NCBI GenBank assembly: GCA_024138015.1
Contig: JAMXBB010000011.1
Coordinates: 35,157,651-35,221,650, forward strand
Direction of reading: 5' to 3'
Source: Lumnitzera littorea
Lineage: Eukaryota; Streptophyta; Magnoliopsida; Myrtales; Combretaceae
DNA length: 64,000 nucleotides
Part shown: in pieces, positions 12,380 through 24,160 of the stretch
Layout of the letters: each line of letters starts with the position of its first letter
Numbering within the stretch: the stretch's first letter is position 1
Notes under the pieces: generated by a model
Database searches by the model: none
Told to the model about the DNA's origin: nothing
What the model saw: the letters and a program-made list of their open reading frames with translations, nothing else
Made by a program: the position numbers and the translations under genes

Positions 12380-12960
12380 CTTAATCATAAACGAAAACCC
12401 TTCTAGGAATTTAACCCATTTGACCTATCGCTTAGATAAGTTTAATTGGCTCTTCAAATATCTCAATGTTTGGTGATCGGTATATACTACAAATTCTTTT
12501 GGCAATAGATAATGTGGCCATGTTAGTAGAGCTTGAATAAGCGTGTATAACTTCTCCTCGTACACAAAATAATTCAAAGTTAATCCCATGAGTTTCTCAT
12601 TGAAGTAGGCATTAGGTTGGCAGTCTGGAATGAGAACTACTCTAATACTAATGCCGGATGCATCACATTCCAACTTGAAGACTTTGTTGAAATCAAACAA
12701 AAATAATATTAAGGCTGAAGTCAACCTTTTCTTTAGTTCGGTAAAGCTCTCATCCTCTTTACTTCTCTATTAGAATTCAACATTCTTCTTGGTGAGCTTA
12801 GTAAAGGGCATGATGACAAAATTAAATTTTTGAATAAACCTGCGATAGAAAGATGCTAAGCTATGAAAATGCTTCACTTCATCATAAGAGGTCGGGATAA
12901 GCCATTTTACAATAGCTTGGATTTTTTCTTCATCTACTTTAAGGCCTCCACCACTAACAA
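12380..12960 (-). pseudogene. RNase H remnant, outer element
   Basis: The minus frame at 12425-12724 carries FKLECDASGISIRVVL, YFNEKLMGLTLNYFVYEEKL and FVVYTDHQTLRYLKSQLNLSKR, the usual run of a gypsy RNase H-like domain (CDAS...EKL...YEKEL...YTDHxSLxYL). Further pieces extend on both sides in other frames. It lies between RT and integrase, as expected. Confidence 0.85.
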
Positions 12961-13560
12961 TAAACCCAAGAAATATGACTTCCTCTTAATAGAAATAGCA
13001 CTTCTTCAAATTGTCAAATAGTTTCTCAGCTTATAGCACTTCAAAAATAGCTTAGAAATGGTTCACATAGATCGATAGACCGGGATTGTATATTAAGATA
13101 TTGTTAAAAGAGACCATAACAAATCTTCCTATCTAATTCCTCAACACTTGGTTTATCAACCTCACAAATGTGCTTGAAGCATTAGATAACCCAAACGGCA
13201 TCATAAGCCACTCGTATGATCCATGCTTTGTCTTGAAAGTAGTTTTCCACTTGTCCCCTTCTTTCATACGTATTTGATGGTACCATGACTTCGAGTCAAT
13301 CTTTACAAATATTCTCACACCATGCAATTCATCCAACATGTCATCTAATTTAGGAGTCAGATACCTATATTTAACAATGATTTTGTTAATTGCTCGATTG
13401 TCTACACACATTCTCTAAATTTTGTCCTTCTTCAACATTAATAGTACGAGCACAACACATGGACTCAAACTTTCTCAGACATAGCCTCTATCAATAAGCT
13501 CATTTACTTGTCTTTGTAGCTTAGTAGCTTGTTCAAGATTCATCTTATAGATCGATTGAT
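12960..13560 (-). pseudogene. Reverse transcriptase remnant, outer element
   Basis: The minus frame at 13133-13411 reads CVDNRAINKIIVKYRYLTPK, then VFVKIDSKS-like FVKIDSKSWYHQIRMKEGD, KTTFKTKHGSYEWLMMPFGL and SNASSTFVRLINQVLR: the gypsy RT fingers and palm. The catalytic YxDD box, just below 13133, has decayed to about SFNN, so the enzyme would be dead even with frames repaired. The N-terminal part runs to about 13560 with stops. The spacer toward protease is split by the inner element at 13685. Confidence 0.88.
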
Positions 13561-13689
13561 TTGGTAAAGTAGCTCTAGGTTGCTAATCAATGCCATGCTC
13601 TATTCCCCGTAATAGGGGCTATCCTTTTGGTAGGTCTTTGGGAAATAGATCAACAAATTCATTTAACGATGTCTTGACCACTTCAGGTA

Positions 13690-14642
13690 TGATAGGAATC
13701 AACCCCCCAGACCGATCACATATAGCCGAGCTAAAGGACTCCAAGGACTCACATGAAGAATATTAGCTTGAAGCCTTATCCAAGATAAGGATTCCTATCC
13801 CAACCTCCATGTTTCACCCTATTGCCGACTTGAGTACCGAGCTCTCATGTACACCAGCATAGTTTCCAAAGCTGTTAAGTAGACGTATTGACCTACTAAG
13901 TAAACAGGCCGACCTGTCGAGCAGCCATGCTATGACCTAGGCAACATTTAAGCTAACCAGCCTCAAACATTTGTTTGAGCTGAGCCCCTGAGCTGACCAG
14001 CATCCAACCCTAGTCTAAATCTAGCTGTGAGATACCTAACTTAAAGGAGATTTGGACATCCTAAATTGACTAAGCTCTAACTTGAACCAGATCAGGTTAG
14101 CTCTGACTATAGATTCTTTTCCTTGACTTTGTTTGAATTGTATCGTACTCAAATGTTGGCCACCATACTATACATGTTTTTTGGCACAACATTTCAAAAG
14201 GATTCTTTACTTTTTCTGTATAGAATATTATTTGTTTCTTTTACCCTTTTTAGTATCATTCATGTATCCTAATTGTAAATTACCCTTTTGTCTTTTCCGT
14301 GTATGCTTGTAACCCTATGAGGCTAGTATATAAACTCCATTTGTTTGTACGCAAACATCATCAACCTCCTTATCAGAATTAATACAAGTTCCCTTTTGTA
14401 AGCAACCTTAGTGTTCTCATTATCCTTTTAACTTTTAACTATTCCCTTTAGTAAGAAGTAGTGGCGAGTGACCTTATAGTTCAGACCAATAACTCATATC
14501 TGGCGGATTGTAGGTTGAGTTAGATTGATTAATGTGTCATATCTAATTGGTAGTTGCCCAGACATTGCTAAACCCATTTTCTTTTCTTTGTTTTTAACTC
14601 GTTATAGTGTTTCTCAGTGTATATAACCCCGAAGACACATCA
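13690..14642 (+). repeat. 5' LTR of the inner gypsy element
   Basis: 953 bp, collinear with 22685-23627. A TATA box (TATATAAA) lies at 14327-14334. It begins TGATAGGAAT and ends in ACACATCA, directly before the primer-binding site. Confidence 0.93.
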
Positions 14643-14649
14643 GCTTCGC

Positions 14650-14664
14650 TGGTATCAAAGCATG
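14650..14664 (+). other. Primer-binding site, inner element
   Basis: TGGTATCAAAGC, close to the TGGTATCAGAGC complement of the initiator methionine tRNA 3' end, lies 7 bp after the 5' LTR. Confidence 0.85.
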
Positions 14665-15670
14665 GTTTTGAAAGGGAGTGTGTGAAGTTGTAGTAAATTT
14701 TTAGTTCATGATTGCTGTTAGTGGCTACTGTGTTCCTTTCGTAATCGCTGTAATATGTTCGTGTGAAGTAAGTTATGAGTTGTGAAGTGGAGGTTCGTGT
14801 GTTGGTAAGTGTAGTTCTAGTTGTTACTTTGTTTTACTTTGTTTTTCACTATGAAAAACAAAGCAAGTTCATTTCTGTTCTATTCGAGTGAGTGTTGAGT
14901 GTTGAAGTTGTTAAGAGTAAGTAAGGTTTTGGGAAGTAAGTAGAAGTGTTTATTATGTATTGTGTTGTTATTTTGCTAAGAAAATATTTCACTATGTCGA
15001 ATTTAAGTGTTATTTACGACAAGAGTAATGGTGCTCAATCTGGTCGTAGCCATAATGGTAGTAACACTTCTAGGTCAGTTGATGATAAACTTGATAGACT
15101 CATTAATTTTGTTGAGAGTCTAGTCACCACGATGCAAGTTAGTATACAACAACCTTAGGGTATGTTGCACCATAACTCACCTGAAAATGTTTAAGGAGAT
15201 GTTATAGCCAAGGTAGCCGAGCCAATCACCCAGTTTGACCCCATTGAGTTGTAGGAGTAGTAGATTAAGTTACGAGACAAATATTAGAGTTGGAGGAGAT
15301 AGAAAAGGATGATGAGGAAGTAGATGCGAAGACTAACGGAGAGGAAGAAGAAGAGGCTAAGTACTACTAAGTACGAGAGTGAAGACATTGACCTACTCGA
15401 GGACTAAACAATCTTGAAGTCTAAGTTCTATCCTTCAGTAGAAGTAGAGATGCTGACGAATATTTAGAGTGGGAAAAGAAGGTTGAGAAAGTGTTCGACT
15501 ATTATGGGTATACTGATATTGTAAAGGTATGACTTACTGCCCTAGAGTTTACTGGATATGCTATTATGTAATGGAAGAATCTGAATGCGGCTAAAGTAAG
15601 AGATGGGAGATGAAGAGTGAGAACTTAAGAAGAGATGAAGAGATTGCTGAGTGGGAGATTTATGCCCGAG

Positions 15671-18517
15671 ACCTATGTCACACCCCGAAGCGGCAGAGTC
15701 GTAACAGCCCCCGCCGTGTAAACCATCCTAAGATAGAAGTTGACCTTACAACCGCTATCTTAGACCTGGTCTATACAAAGCGTCCACGACTAACCCGCTT
15801 TGAAGTAGACAATTTGTAATTTAACAAATCATTTACCTAAGAAAGTGAGAAAAGTTATATATAATTACTATAATTCAGTTATTACATTAATCAGAAATGA
15901 AAAGTAAATTATGTGTTGATTCTTCAATGTTTTTCCTCACTCCCCAGGATCCAGCAGTTGCTAGCTTCAGAGTAGTTGTTGCCGCTTCTTAGCCAGCACC
16001 TGCACGACGTCTATAGGGATGTGAGCAACCACAGCTCAGTAAGTTAGGACGGAGGACTTAAAACTATACCAGAAACAGAACAAGGTTTTCAATCACTTAT
16101 TAGATGCAATGCATGTACAAGCAAATGCCATTACACGACGTTGTCCGACCCGTCGTGAGATTAAAGAAATTATGCCCGCTCTAATCCGGGTTGAGGAGTT
16201 GCCGTTAATGCAACAGCTCACGACCAAACCCAGGCTTGTGTAATGGAGACCTTGCTCCTCCCGCGACTACCTTCGAACCACTACCTTCACCCTCGCCGCG
16301 ACCTCCTCTCCTGTCACTTAGTTTGACTAAGGATGAAGAAGGGACCATTTTGCAATCCTGCGCTATCCCTTCCGAAGGGGTCGGTATTTGGCCGGAGAGT
16401 CCTAAATCCCCTAACGGGTTGCCATGCATGTTCGATTATGATTACTGGTCGTATATTTGATTAAGTCCAGTTTAGGGTGATCAATCATTTCATACAATAT
16501 ATGCCAGAGCAACAAACAGAATCATAGCATCACCCATAATCAAGCATATGCACACATTTAACTATCTAACAAGCATAACCAAGCATAATCTTAAGCCTTC
16601 AAAATACAGCATCGTATTAATCCCAACTTACTTCGACTCCTCGCTCACTCACTCGAGGTCCGATTTGCTCAGGCCATCGTCGATCATCCCTATAACATGA
16701 ACGTAGTTTTAGCTTTTCATATAAATATTACAAGTTCATTTTATTCTATAACACTTATTGTTAGGTTTTGTTTAAGGTTTAATATGCCTAATTATCTAGG
16801 TATTAAGTCTTTTACAATTATTCTAGGTTTGGGGTTAGGTTTAGGTTCGGTTTTCGCATCAATTTCTAAATTAGATTTTAGTTCGATTTCTAAATCCTAA
16901 ACATACTCAAATCCTAATGTGAAATTAATCATATTAAGCTCGAGTACCCAAATATCCTATTGGGTCTTAATTTAGTATTCTAAGCTATTCGGTACACGCT
17001 AGTCCTAATTAGGATATCAGATTTATCTCCAATGTGAGAAAATCTTACTTTTTTATATAATTACCTAAAATTCAATCCTAATTCAGATTTAATATTATTC
17101 TGATTTTTACCCTAATATTATCTAAATAACCCTAATTTTTCCATATTTATTAATTTCCAATTCTACATATTCCTAATTTTCTACATTTACCACATAATAC
17201 CTTCATTACTTACACTTAACACTCCATAAACTAAGATTGGGTTTCCACATCAGAAATTAACATCCCTAAACATCTAATTACTATCTAAATCAGTAATTAA
17301 CTCCAAATTACCCATTTTATGCCTCATTTTAGGGCCTAAAAATTATCTAAAAATTTCAAAAATTAATTTTTGAAAACGGGCTTCATAGCACTATTCTATA
17401 TCCTCTAAGTAATCTACACAAAAATTTTGAGCTTGAAACTACACTCCGAAGGTCATTTATTTCTAAACCGAAATGTGCTCGGTTTTGCATGATTTCTTAG
17501 GGACCATATATTACGGGGCATGTTTTCATCAAAATAATATTTTTCCTACAAACTACATAAAAAAATATCCCAGAATAACAAAATTCATAAGTTTCTAATT
17601 ATATTTACTATTTTTACAAAATTACATAAGATTCGGGCTGGAAATCGGACTCACCGTTTTGGGTGGCTCCGGTCACCGCGGGCCGCCGTGGCCTTGTCGG
17701 TTGGCCTAGGCGCTGCCACCACCGTGTGGTGGTGGTGGCCGTCCACTCCCAGCTCCTCGTCTGGTGTGGGTTCCCTTTAAAATCCTTAATTGCACAGTTT
17801 TTCTTATTTTTTTTTATTTTCTGGATTTTCTCTCGAATTTTCAACTCTCTCTAATTTTCTTTGATTTGTATCTATCCAAATGAGCTTTTTAATTTTTCCT
17901 GCTATTTATAGGGCTTTGTGGAATTTATTGTGCATTAAATGGGATAAGACAATTGCCTTATCCCTTGATTTTTAGCTTTTATGTTGGCTTATTCTAATTG
18001 GCCGAATTTTTTCTTATTTTTCCCAACTGCCACAACCCAATTCTGGATGAGTCATGATTTTTCCTGATTTTTCTTGATTTTTCCTTATTTAATTATGAAT
18101 TTTCTTTAAGCATTTAGTATTATTTTAGCACATTTCGCGTATTTTAAGTAATTACGCGTATTTTTATCTACACGTAAATACATGTGGGGTACACGTGAAC
18201 ATTCCTAAATATTATTTTGGTCATTCTAAAATTTTTAGTATACATATAATCTATTTCTAGTAATTTATTAGTTATTAGATTACACTTTTTACTTTTTCAG
18301 TAATTAGCAATTATTATGCTTAAAATTTGAAAATTTTATAGTCTCCTATTTTATTTCTTATTTTCTTAAATTTAAGTTTACAGGGTCATTTTTATTAATA
18401 TTCTTCTTAATAGTTTAGAATTTAGGTTTGATCGGATCTTTTAACTAATCGCCCTAAGTCTTGAGTTTTAAGTTCAATCATACGGTTATTTGGCTGAACT
18501 TTAGGGCTTACAACTTA
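15671..18517 (-). mobile_element. Solo long LTR (copy B) inside the inner gag
   Basis: The LTR spans 15676-18512 (2837 bp), from TGTCACACCCCG to TTAGGGCTTACA, flanked by ACCTA (15671-15675) and ACTTA (18513-18517), a target duplication with one mismatch. Gag homology continues on both sides. The minus strand carries a TATA box (TATAAATA, 17903-17910), so the sense strand is minus and the LTR starts TGTAAGCCCTAAAG. It keeps GC-rich blocks (16250-16320, 17650-17720) that have decayed in the other copies, so it is probably the youngest copy. No internal coding region: a solo LTR left by recombination. The paired open frames at 16205-16460 and 17614-17854 are LTR or leader sequence. Confidence 0.87.
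17903..17910 (-). promoter_or_regulatory. TATA box of the long LTR, copy B
   Basis: The minus strand reads CCCTATAAATAGC, the LTR promoter core. It fixes the transcription sense of this LTR family. Confidence 0.75.
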
Positions 18518-19129
18518 CTTATGGGATACCTTTACCAAGTTGCAGGAACTTCGCCAAAGAGGTTGATCTATTAATGACTATGTAAGAGAATTTCAGATGA
18601 TGATGATCTAAGTAGACGTGGATGAACCAAAGGCTCGCATAGTGTTAAGGTTGATTTCTAGACTCAAATATGAGATTTGCAATATTGTAGAAGTGTAGAG
18701 ATTTTATATTCTAAAAGAGGCAATTAAGGTAGCATAAAGGGTCGAAAAATAGAGAAGAAATGCTCTAAGCCGACCTGAGCCTACATTTTCCTGAGTTGCT
18801 ATTTTGTGCCGACCTACTCATGTCGAGCTGAGGAGGCCCTCTTAAGCCGAGAAGAGAAACAACTAACCTGATGATAGCCAAGTAGGCCATCCAAGTTGAA
18901 CTAAGGTTAGACTAACATCGAGGATATATGAGAAGGCACAAACCTCCAAACAGAAGACTAACGAGGTAAAGTGCTTTAAATACTTAGGCTTTGGACACAT
19001 GGCTATTGAGTATCTAAACTGATGTGCTATGGTGCTCTAAGGGGATGTAGTAGACAACATTGATGAGAGCGAGCCCGAAGAGGAGAAGGATGTTAGTAAA
19101 GTTGAAGCCAAGGAGGTAGAGGAAATCTA

Positions 19130-19570
19130 AGTCTATGCCAACTAAGGAGAGGTGATGGCTCTAGTCCTAAGGCGAGTTTTAAAATCTTTGCTGAGCTTTA
19201 AGGTTGACTAGAGGGAGAATTTATTCCATATTAAGTGTACCATCAAGGGACAACTATACACCATCGTTGTGGATGGAGGAAGTTATACTAACGTTGTTGC
19301 ATAAACCTTTATGTAGAGGTTAGGACTTCCAACTTCTAAGCACCCTCGAACTTATAAGTTACATTGGCTTCATGATAAAGGTGCTCAGCACATGGCTGAA
19401 TAAGTATTGGTGCCATTTTGTATTGGAAATGCATATAGGGACAAAGTGGTGTATGATGTCGTCCTATGGGAGCTTCACATCTGTTACTAGGAAGACCTTA
19501 GTTGTTCGACCGATGTGTTACTTACGATGGATACAAGAATACCTATGCCTTTATTAAGGATGGAAATAGA
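19130..19570 (+). pseudogene. Aspartic protease region, inner element
   Basis: At about 19240 the frame reads IKGQLYTIVVDGGSYTNVVA, a retropepsin-type active site (Asp codon 19272-19274; family text usually IDxGSxxNxxS). It continues YKLHWLHDKGAQHMAE and, near 19490, with remnants of the conserved segment before RT (usual form LLGRPWQFDR). Stops and a frameshift near 19370-19450 disrupt it. Confidence 0.78.
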
Positions 19571-19829
19571 TTGTATTATAACCCATGACATCAACCTAAG
19601 TGAAAGAGACTCATAACCATCTCACTTAAGCTAGTAAGAAGAAGGCTTAGTGATGAGTCGAAGAAAGCTTTGAGCTATTGAGAAGGCTGATGAGCCTACG
19701 TTCCTATTGATCAGAAGATTGTTAGAGATGAGGGATCTTTAGGATGTTCCTGATGAGATCCAAAGACTAATTGATGAGTTTTTAGATCTGTTTCTTGAAG
19801 AGTTACCCAAAGGACTACCCCTTGTATTA

Positions 19830-20560
19830 ATTTACAACCAAGCATAGCCTAGCCCAGCCAAACCGACCTACCTATAGAATGAACCCTGAATAGGTGACCG
19901 AGCTGAAAAGGCAAGTGGATGAGCTCATAGAGAGAGGATATGTGAGGGAGAGCATGAGTTCTTGTACTATACCAGCTCTCTCATCTCAAAGAAGGATGGT
20001 TTATGATGCATGTGCATCAATAGCTAAGCTATCAACTGTATCACTATCAAGTATAGATACCTAATACCAAGGCTCAATGACATTTTAGTTGAGCTTCATG
20101 GTACCAAGATATTTTTAAAGATTGACTTACGAAGTGGTTACCACCAAATTTGCATGAGACTGGGTAATGAGTGGAAGACTACCTTCAAGACAAAGCATAA
20201 TCTCTACGAATGGTTGGTTATGAGATTCGGATTTACCGATGTGCCGAGCTCATTTATGAGGCTAATGAATCATGTGATGTGCCCTTTAACTGGACGATGT
20301 ATGATCGTGTACTTTGATAATATATTGGTATACAGTGCTAACTTAAGCAACCATGTTCAACATCTTCAAGCTATTTTTGATATTTTACGAGCCGATAAGC
20401 TATATAGGAACCTGAAGAAGTGTACATTTTGTCAAGGTGAAGTAGTTTTTCTTGGATATGTGTTATTCGGGAAGGAATCCGAGCTAATGATGAAAAGATT
20501 TAGGCTGATTGAAGTAGCCCATGCCAAAGAATGTCACCAAAGTTCAAAGTTTTAATGGCC
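19830..20560 (+). pseudogene. Reverse transcriptase, inner element, catalytic Asp lost
   Basis: Starts with YRMNPE, then VTELKRQVDELIERGYVRES at about 19875-19950, the conserved entry of gypsy RT. The open frame 20154-20555 gives MRLGNEWKTTFKTKHNLYEW, RFGFTDVPSSFMRLMNHVM and MIVYFDNILVYSANLSNH. The catalytic box is YFDN (20310-20321) in place of YFDD, by a single GAT-to-AAT type change. The thumb region continues as LYRNLKKCTFCQGEVVFLGY. Frameshifts lie between 20000 and 20150. Confidence 0.88.
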
Positions 20561-20569
20561 TTGCTTCTT

Positions 20570-21340
20570 TCTATAGGTGATTCATTAAGAACATCAGTAC
20601 CATTGCAAGCCCCTTGAACGAGCTAACGACAAAAGGGTGATAGATTCGGATGGAATGATCAAGCTGAACATAACTTTAAGGTGATTAAGGAGAAGCTCAC
20701 CTCTGCCCTTGTCTTTTCATTACCGAATTTTAACAAGCCATTTGAATTGGAGTATAATGAGTTAGGCATTAGAGTTAATGTCATCTTGATGCAAGAAAGA
20801 TGACTAGTTGTCTACCATAGCGAGAAGTTTAATGGTTCTACATTAAATAATTCTATGTATGAGAAAGATTTGTATTCTCTTTTTAGAGCCCTTACTGTCT
20901 AGAAACACTACTTACTACCATGAGAGTTTGTAATTTATATTAACCATGAGTCATTGAACCTCTGCCCTTGTCTTATCATTATTGAATTTTAACAAGCCAT
21001 TTGAATTGGAGTACAATGAGTTAGGCATTAGAGTTAATGTCATCCTAATGCAAGAAAGATGACTAGTTGTCTACCATAGTGAGAAGCTTAATGGTTCCAC
21101 ATTGAATTATTCTATGTATGAGAAAGGATTGTATTCTCTTTTTAGAGCCCTTATTGTTTGGAAACATTACTTACTACCACGAGAGTTTGTAATTTATATT
21201 AACCATGAGTCATTGAAGCAGCTTGGGAGTTGGAACAAACTCTCAAAGAGGCAAACCAAGTGGCTATAATTTATGGAAGGTTTTTCTTATGTGAGCTAAC
21301 ACAAGAAAGGAAGCGCCAATATGGTCACTGATGTTTTGTT
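20570..21340 (+). pseudogene. RNase H region with internal duplication, inner element
   Basis: The region encodes FNKPFELEYNELGIRVNVIL, VVYHSEKFNGSTLNNSMYEK and EFVIYINHESL, an RNase H-like domain in which YTDH has become YINH. A 259-bp direct tandem duplication repeats the first half of the domain (20700-20958 and 20959-21217). The end of the domain (LGSWNKLSKRQTKWL-like) follows the second copy. The duplication alone would wreck the fold. Confidence 0.85.
20700..21217 (+). repeat. 259-bp tandem duplication
   Basis: Two abutting copies, 20700-20958 and 20959-21217, start at 'cctctgccctt' and end at 'gagtcattgaa'. Scattered point differences (for example tttcattaccg/ttatcattattg) show that the duplication is not recent. 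Confidence 0.93.
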
Positions 21341-21529
21341 ATGTTGGCAAACCTTATTGATCACCTTACAAACGAAATTACTAAGATTTTCACTTATTAC
21401 TGAGAAGTATACTTGTGATCCCCATTTTGGTCCCATTCTTGAGCAATGTCGAGAAGAAGTTGTTGTTGGAGGATATTATCTTAAGGCTGGCTATCTGTTT
21501 AAGGATCGAAGGCTATATATATGAAGTTG

Positions 21530-22680
21530 TTCCACTCACGAGTTATTAGTTAGGGAAGCTCATAATGATAGATTATCTAGTCATTTTAGAGAGACCAAAA
21601 TAGCCAACTTATTGAAAGAGAACTTTTAATGGCTTAGTTTAGCGAAGGATATCCATAAGATAGTTGGTAATTACAAAGTGTATAAGGGGGGCAGAGGAAA
21701 GAGAGAGCCCCATGGAAAGTATATGTCCCTTCCTACACTAACCTAACCTTGGGTCGACCTTAGCATAAACTTTCTCTTAGGATTACCCTAAACAACTAAA
21801 GGAAAAGATTCAATCTTTGTTGTAATGGATTGCTTCAGTAAAATGGCACATTTCATTTCGTGCCATCAAACTAGTAATGCTTTAAATATTGTTAATTTTT
21901 TTTTTTTTTTGTAGGAAGTTATCTGACCACATGGAATGCTGAGAACTATCGTTTTAGATCGCAATACTAAATTCTTGAGCTATTTTTTGAAGACTCTATG
22001 GAGAAGACTTGGGATTAAACTTGTGTTTAGCTCTAGTAACCACCCACAGATTGATGGCTTGACTAAAGTGATGAACATGATACTAGGCAATTTACTCAGA
22101 GCTATCATAGGAAAGAACTTAAAAGATTGGGATCTATGTCTATTAGTTGTGAAGTTCGCATATAACTAAACCATCCAGAGCACCACTAGGAAGACTTCAT
22201 TTGAGGTTGTCTATGGCTTTAATCTTACTATTCCATTAAATCTAATTAGTACCCTTGTAATTGCTAAAGAGAGTCAATCTGGAGTCGATCGAGCCCAAGA
22301 ATTGTAAGAACTACACCAGTCTATGGCCAAGAAGATTGCCAAGTTCAACTAGAGACAACAAGAGATTGGTAATCGAGGTCGCTAAACTATTTCTTTCAAA
22401 TCAGGAGACTCGATATGAATTTACCTCAGTCGAGAACGATTTCTGCACCCGAGACAGAGCAAGCTATCTCTATGAGATGATGGCCCATTTAGGGTCCTGA
22501 AGAAAATTAACCGCAATGCTTACCAGATCAAGCTACCGAAGAACTATGGTGTTTCTTCCACTTTTAATGTATCTAACTTGATTCCCCATTAACTAGAAAA
22601 AGAAGACCCCGTAGTTGCCTAGGAAGAACAAGAGCTCGAGACCACTTTGGCTTTGGGGATAAATCTTTCCGACCCTCAGG
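21530..22680 (+). pseudogene. Integrase, inner element, catalytic Glu replaced
   Basis: HHCC-type remnants (ELLVREAHNDRLSSHF) begin near 21540. The core reads VVMDCFSKMAHFISCHQT near 21825, then after a 17-T run (21895-21911) VLDRNTKFLSYFLKTLWRRL and HPQIDGLTKVMN. Where the family has TEVVN, the codon at 22065-22067 is AAA, so the third catalytic residue is Lys. The C-terminal segment (KINRNAYQIKLPKNYGVSST, about 22500-22570) is recognisable. Several stops and frame changes. Confidence 0.86.
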
Positions 22681-22684
22681 CAGA

Positions 22685-23627
22685 TGATAGGAATCAACTC
22701 CCTAAACTGATTACGCACAGCTAAGCTAGAGTACTCCAAGAACTCACATGGAGAATATTAGCTTAAAGCTCCATCCTAGATAAGGATTCCTATCCTAACC
22801 TCTGTGTTTCACCCTACTACTAACCTGAGTATCGAGCTTTCATGTGCGCCAGCATAGTTTCTGAAGCTACCGAGCAAATGTATCGACCTATCGAGCATAC
22901 AGGCTAACTTATTAAGCAACCGTACCATGATTCAGACAGCATTCAAGCTTACCAACCTTAAACATTTGTCCAAGTTAAGCCCCCGAGTCGACCAGCATCC
23001 AACCCTAATCCAAGCCAAGCTGCAAGATACCTAACCTGAAGGGGATCTGGATATCCTTGATTGACCGAGCTTTGACCAAAACCAAAGTAAGTCGACCCTG
23101 ACTACAGATTCTTTTCCTTAACTTTGTCCGAATTATATCATACTTAGATACTAACCACCCTACGACACGTGTCTTCTAGCACAACATGCCAAAAGGATTC
23201 TTTACTTTTTCCATATAGACTATTCTTTGTCTTTTTTACCCTTTTTAATATCATTCATGTATCCCAATTGTAAATTGCCCTTTTTTCTTTTTCATGTATT
23301 CTTGTAATCTTAGTAAGATTAGTATATAAACCCAATTTGATTGTAAATAGACATCATCAACCTCATTATCAAAATTTATACAAGTTCCCTTTTGTGAGTA
23401 ACCTTAGTGTTCTCATTATCCTTTTAATTTTTATCTATTTTCTTTAGTAAGGAGTAATGGTGAGTTCGGACTAGTGAGTCATATTTGGTAGATTGTAAGT
23501 CGAGTATGATCGATTAGTATGTCATATTCAATTAGTAGTTTCTCGAACTTTGCTAAACCCATTTTCTTTTCTTTGTTTTCTATTCGTTATGGTGCTTTTC
23601 CATGTATACAATCCTGGAGATGTATCA
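22685..23627 (+). repeat. 3' LTR of the inner gypsy element
   Basis: 943 bp, collinear with 13690-14642; TATA box (TATATAAA) at 23323-23330. It ends TGTATCA directly before the AGGTA duplication. Confidence 0.93.
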
Positions 23628-23632
23628 AGGTA

Positions 23633-24160
23633 GGTGGTCTACTCTCTTAGGTCCAATAACCTCAAGATTAGAATAAAGGTCGGTCCATCTGAATTCACAA
23701 CTCCTTTAAGCTCAAATCAGCTTATGACTAGTGCCTTCTTAGATTGTCAACTTAACTTAGTTTGCATATTATTGATTTGACTTAGCATTATTGGGAAAAA
23801 GGTAATTGATCAATCATCTTTCTTGAATATATATGTATTCGTATATCCATCATGAATAAACTTTCGATCAAAAGGCCAAGGTTGGCCAAGTAAAATGTAC
23901 GAGGCACACATTAGCAACACATCACATAAAATCCTATCCTTATAACTCTTAATTAAAATAGGTAATAGCGCTTGTTGTGCAACATGCAATGCACCTTTAT
24001 CATTTAACCAATGTAATTTATAAGGCTTGGCATGTGGAATGGTCAGCAATTGTAATTACTTGATTAAACTCATAGGTGCAATATTCGTACAACTACTACT
24101 ATTAATTATCATTGTATACAATTGATCTCTTACTTTGTACATAGTCAACAAATTCTTAAG
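23633..24160 (-). pseudogene. Protease-to-RT segment, outer element
   Basis: The minus frame at 23810-24049 reads HAKPYKLHWLNDKGALHVAQ and then ILLGQPWPFDRKFIHDGYTN, the conserved stretch between the gypsy protease and RT (usual form LLGRPWQFDRxxIHDG). It abuts the nested element on its 3' side. The protease active-site motif is not readable. Confidence 0.82.

Larger units (their letters stand above)
14994..19130 (+). pseudogene. gag of the inner element, split by a solo LTR
   Basis: The frame starts MSNLSVIYDKSNGAQSG at 14994, similar to the gag starts of the outer (MTGTSVNALV) and third (MTDLSVNVGVG) gypsy copies. The first half runs to about 15675. The second half resumes at 18518 with LWDTFTKLQELRQRG and INDYVREFQ, the conserved end of the gypsy capsid domain. 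A zinc knuckle near 18975-19010 reads CFKYLGFGHMAIEY, so two of the four metal ligands have become Tyr. Acidic, Glu-rich stretches occur at 15290-15410 and 19060-19130. Many stops; inactive. Confidence 0.8.
13685..23632 (+). mobile_element. Inner Ty3/gypsy LTR retrotransposon, nested in the outer one
   Basis: LTRs at 13690-14642 and 22685-23627 flank plus-strand gag, protease, RT, RNase H and integrase. The 5-bp target duplication AGGTA is perfect (13685-13689 and 23628-23632), and the outer element resumes directly after it. Termini are TGATAGGAAT...CATCA/TATCA. It interrupts the outer element between RT and protease, in opposite orientation. A solo long LTR (15671-18517) splits its gag, giving three layers. 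Without that LTR it is about 7.1 kb. RT and integrase catalytic residues are altered and stops are frequent. Confidence 0.94.

Noticed and set aside
16205..16460. Overlapping GC-rich open frames on both strands (74 aa each)
   Set aside because: They lie inside the solo LTR copy B; the same block in copies D and E is full of changes and stops, and no protein family is recognised.
17614..17854. Open frames around a (GGT)n-like GC-rich block
   Set aside because: LTR leader sequence downstream of the minus-strand TATA box; frames are not conserved between LTR copies.
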